A stretch of DNA of 32,895 bases from NCBI GenBank assembly GCA_948469065.1, contig CAOKKL010000003.1, positions 1 through 32,895 of the forward strand, written 5' to 3'. Origin of the DNA: an uncultured Mycoplasmatota bacterium (GTDB lineage: Bacteria > Bacillota_I > Bacilli_A > RF39 > UBA660). The position numbers and the translations under genes are program-made. The notes below the pieces were generated by a model, which searched no databases, was not told the DNA's origin, and saw nothing but the letters and a program-made list of their open reading frames with translations. Shown in pieces: positions 32,699 through 32,895 of this stretch. Numbering within the stretch: position 1 is the stretch's first letter; each line of letters starts with the position of its first letter.

Positions 32699-32843
32699 TC
32701 AAGCTATTATAATGAATTGTAGTAAATTATTCTTCATAATTATAACAAAAAAAGAACAAATCATAAACACAATTTGCTCGTTAAATTTGTAATTTAGTGA
32801 ATAGTATGTGCAGTAATACCCTACTTTGACAGTTTTATAAAAG

Positions 32844-32865
32844 CTAGACAAAATCTAGTTTTTTT
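32844..32865 (+). terminator. Terminator near the window end
   Basis: CTAGA/TCTAG stem with a 5-base loop and seven T on the plus strand. No gene ends just before it in the window; 32703-32843 shows no open frame with a ribosome binding site. Confidence 0.55.
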
Positions 32866-32895
32866 GTCATTTATATATTGCGTACGTTTTCGTCT

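Noticed and set aside
1-32895. CRISPR array
   Set aside because: No regularly spaced repeats and no cas genes were seen.

Overview
The window is about 33 kb of very AT-rich bacterial DNA. It uses the standard genetic code, with TGA as a stop at many gene ends, strong AGGAGG-type ribosome binding sites and canonical TTGACA/TATAAT promoters. Gene content (PadR-HAAS pair, YebC2-type regulator, PduL-type phosphotransacylase, MntP/YtaF-like protein, TasA-like anchored surface proteins, HrcA/CIRCE control) points to Bacillota, most likely an uncultured gut Bacilli/Erysipelotrichia/RF39-type lineage. The lineage is inference; no rRNA or typing gene is present.

Layout. 1-5200 is an accessory, decayed region. 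A tRNA-His gene is followed immediately by a frameshifted tyrosine-recombinase remnant (an integration scar), then a 5'-truncated gene, a Nudix hydrolase, the end of an IS256-like element, a three-domain PIN-GNAT-PUA-like protein and a protein resembling the helical domain of 5-hmdU DNA kinases. 5295-6710 encodes a LigD-type protein with phosphoesterase and polymerase domains but no ligase domain. 6731-10614 carries a 2,4-diaminopentanoate dehydrogenase-like enzyme, a stand-alone ClpB-D1-like AAA+ ATPase and a PadR-HAAS signalling pair with a clear operator. 10746-12701 holds a large anchored surface protein and a structured intergenic stretch with a probable minus-strand small RNA. 12720-15533 is a MarR-controlled fused ABC exporter. 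15599-19505 is housekeeping: tRNA-Asn, an MntP-like membrane protein, dusB, pduL, a zinc-ribbon miniprotein, a degenerate histidine phosphatase and a COG2426 membrane protein. 19713-22023 is a two-component system with its own 11-bp-periodic binding repeats, which also occur in front of a tiny downstream transcription unit. 22113-26652 has a YebC2-type translation factor/regulator, a patatin-like lipase overlapping a ZIP metal transporter, a TasA-like surface protein, a membrane-anchored protein and an ASCH-domain protein. 26739-28687 is htpG under a CIRCE element. 28835-32698 is accessory again: a DUF262 (GmrSD/ParB-like) protein truncated at its HNH motif, a multiply broken IS256-family element, and an autoregulated XRE regulator with a 32-residue membrane peptide.

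How the parts fit. Several units are self-contained regulator-plus-target modules: PadR/HAAS, MarR/ABC, response regulator/kinase/tiny unit, and XRE/small peptide. The two ends of the window hold probable defence or nucleic-acid-modification genes next to dead mobile elements. The most novel-looking items are the PIN-GNAT-PUA fusion, the HMUDK-helical-domain protein, the tiny unit that appears to be driven by the two-component system, and the small RNA candidate at 12503-12652. All functional calls rest on reading motifs by eye; no database search was run.
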